A stretch of DNA of 60,004 nucleotides from Streptomyces sp. ADI95-17. Its GTDB lineage: Bacteria > Actinomycetota > Actinomycetes > Streptomycetales > Streptomycetaceae. The notes under the pieces are model-generated. The model was not told the origin of the DNA. It worked only from the letters and a program-made list of their open reading frames with translations, and searched no databases. The stretch spans positions 301,705-361,708 of the forward strand of contig NZ_ML123045.1 in assembly GCF_003846175.1 (NCBI RefSeq). The letters run 5' to 3'. Position numbers and translations under genes: made by a program. Shown piece by piece: positions 59,721 through 60,004 of this stretch; the first letter of the stretch is position 1, and each line of letters opens with the position of its first letter.

Positions 59721-60004
59721 ATGCCCCAGTCCAATGAGCCCGGCACGACCGGGAACGCCGAAGAGAACAACGCACCCGGCGACAAGCTGCCGCCGCGCCG
59801 CAGGCGCCGCGCCGCGTCCCGCCCGGCCGGTCCGCCGGTGGCGGACGCACAGGGCGCAGCCGCCGAAGCGGCCGCGCCGGCCATACCGGCCGTTGACGCC
59901 GCTGTGTCCGACAGCAAGCCCGCCGACGACGGGAGCGCCGCGTCGGCGGAAGCCGCGCCGCCCGCCCGTACGCGTCGTCGTGCGGTGCGTAAGGCGACCG
60001 CTCC
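59721..60004 (+). CDS. rne: Ribonuclease E/G family protein, 5' end only
   Basis: The frame from ATG 59721 stays open to the window edge (94 codons). It encodes a low-complexity start (MPQSNEPGTTGNAEENN) then KLPPRRRRRAASRPAGPP and a Pro/Ala/Arg-rich stretch with TRRRAVRKAT. Streptomycete RNase E/G proteins have just such an Arg/Pro/Ala-rich N-terminal extension before the S1 and catalytic domains, and rne follows the DUF2344 gene in this order. The catalytic part is outside the window. Confidence 0.8.
   Translation, partial: MPQSNEPGTTGNAEENNAPGDKLPPRRRRRAASRPAGPPVADAQGAAAEAAAPAIPAVDAAVSDSKPADDGSAASAEAAPPARTRRRAVRKATA

Overview
The window is high-GC actinobacterial DNA and is almost certainly a Streptomyces chromosome. 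The evidence is the strong third-position G/C bias, frequent GTG starts, ATGA/GTGA-coupled operons, many leaderless-type promoters, and the conserved core order tRNA-Pro, tig, clpP1, clpP2, clpX, valS, folC, ndk, mreBCD, mrdA, rodA, B12-radical SAM gene, DUF2344 gene, rne. There is no integrase, transposase, CRISPR array or PKS/NRPS cluster.

Region 1 (1-6.1 kb) is accessory. It holds the cut 5' end of a tectonin-repeat gene, a coupled minus-strand trio (Vat-like acetyltransferase, MOSC protein, DJ-1/PfpI protein) diverging from an O-methyltransferase across a perfect inverted repeat, two lipoproteins, and an alpha/beta hydrolase. Region 2 (6.0-6.85 kb) is sodF (Fe-SOD) with a near-perfect Nur-box-like element upstream. 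Its 3' UTR, ending in a perfect hairpin, fits the known s-SodF small RNA.

Region 3 (6.9-17.9 kb) is a carbohydrate, probably polyol, uptake and catabolism locus. One minus-strand operon of eight genes encodes a binding protein, two permeases, ATPase 1, a DeoR regulator, ATPase 2, a D-2-hydroxyacid dehydrogenase and an FGGY kinase. A second FGGY kinase and a histidine phosphatase diverge from it, and a 29-bp duplication between those two creates a 10-codon relay ORF. Region 4 (17.9-34.6 kb) is mixed: two paralogous APC permeases, BioY, a FAD oxidoreductase, rpiB, an endonuclease VIII, an Eis-like acetyltransferase, a SpoIIE phosphatase, a cation/proton antiporter, an ABC/FtsX exporter pair, a small HD hydrolase, an acyltransferase and a 64-residue membrane protein.

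Region 5 (34.7-60.0 kb) is core genome: tRNA-Gly and tRNA-Pro, trigger factor, ClpP1P2X proteolysis, valS, folC, ndk, the mre/rod cell-wall elongation cluster, a CYTH-CHAD protein, and the run-up to rne. Interruptions of interest are a scar at 43.7-44.65 kb joining a degenerate response regulator to a headless glycosyltransferase, a Pro/Gly/Gln-repeat membrane protein between clpX and valS, and a striking internally repeated membrane protein between the B12-radical SAM gene and its usual DUF2344 partner.
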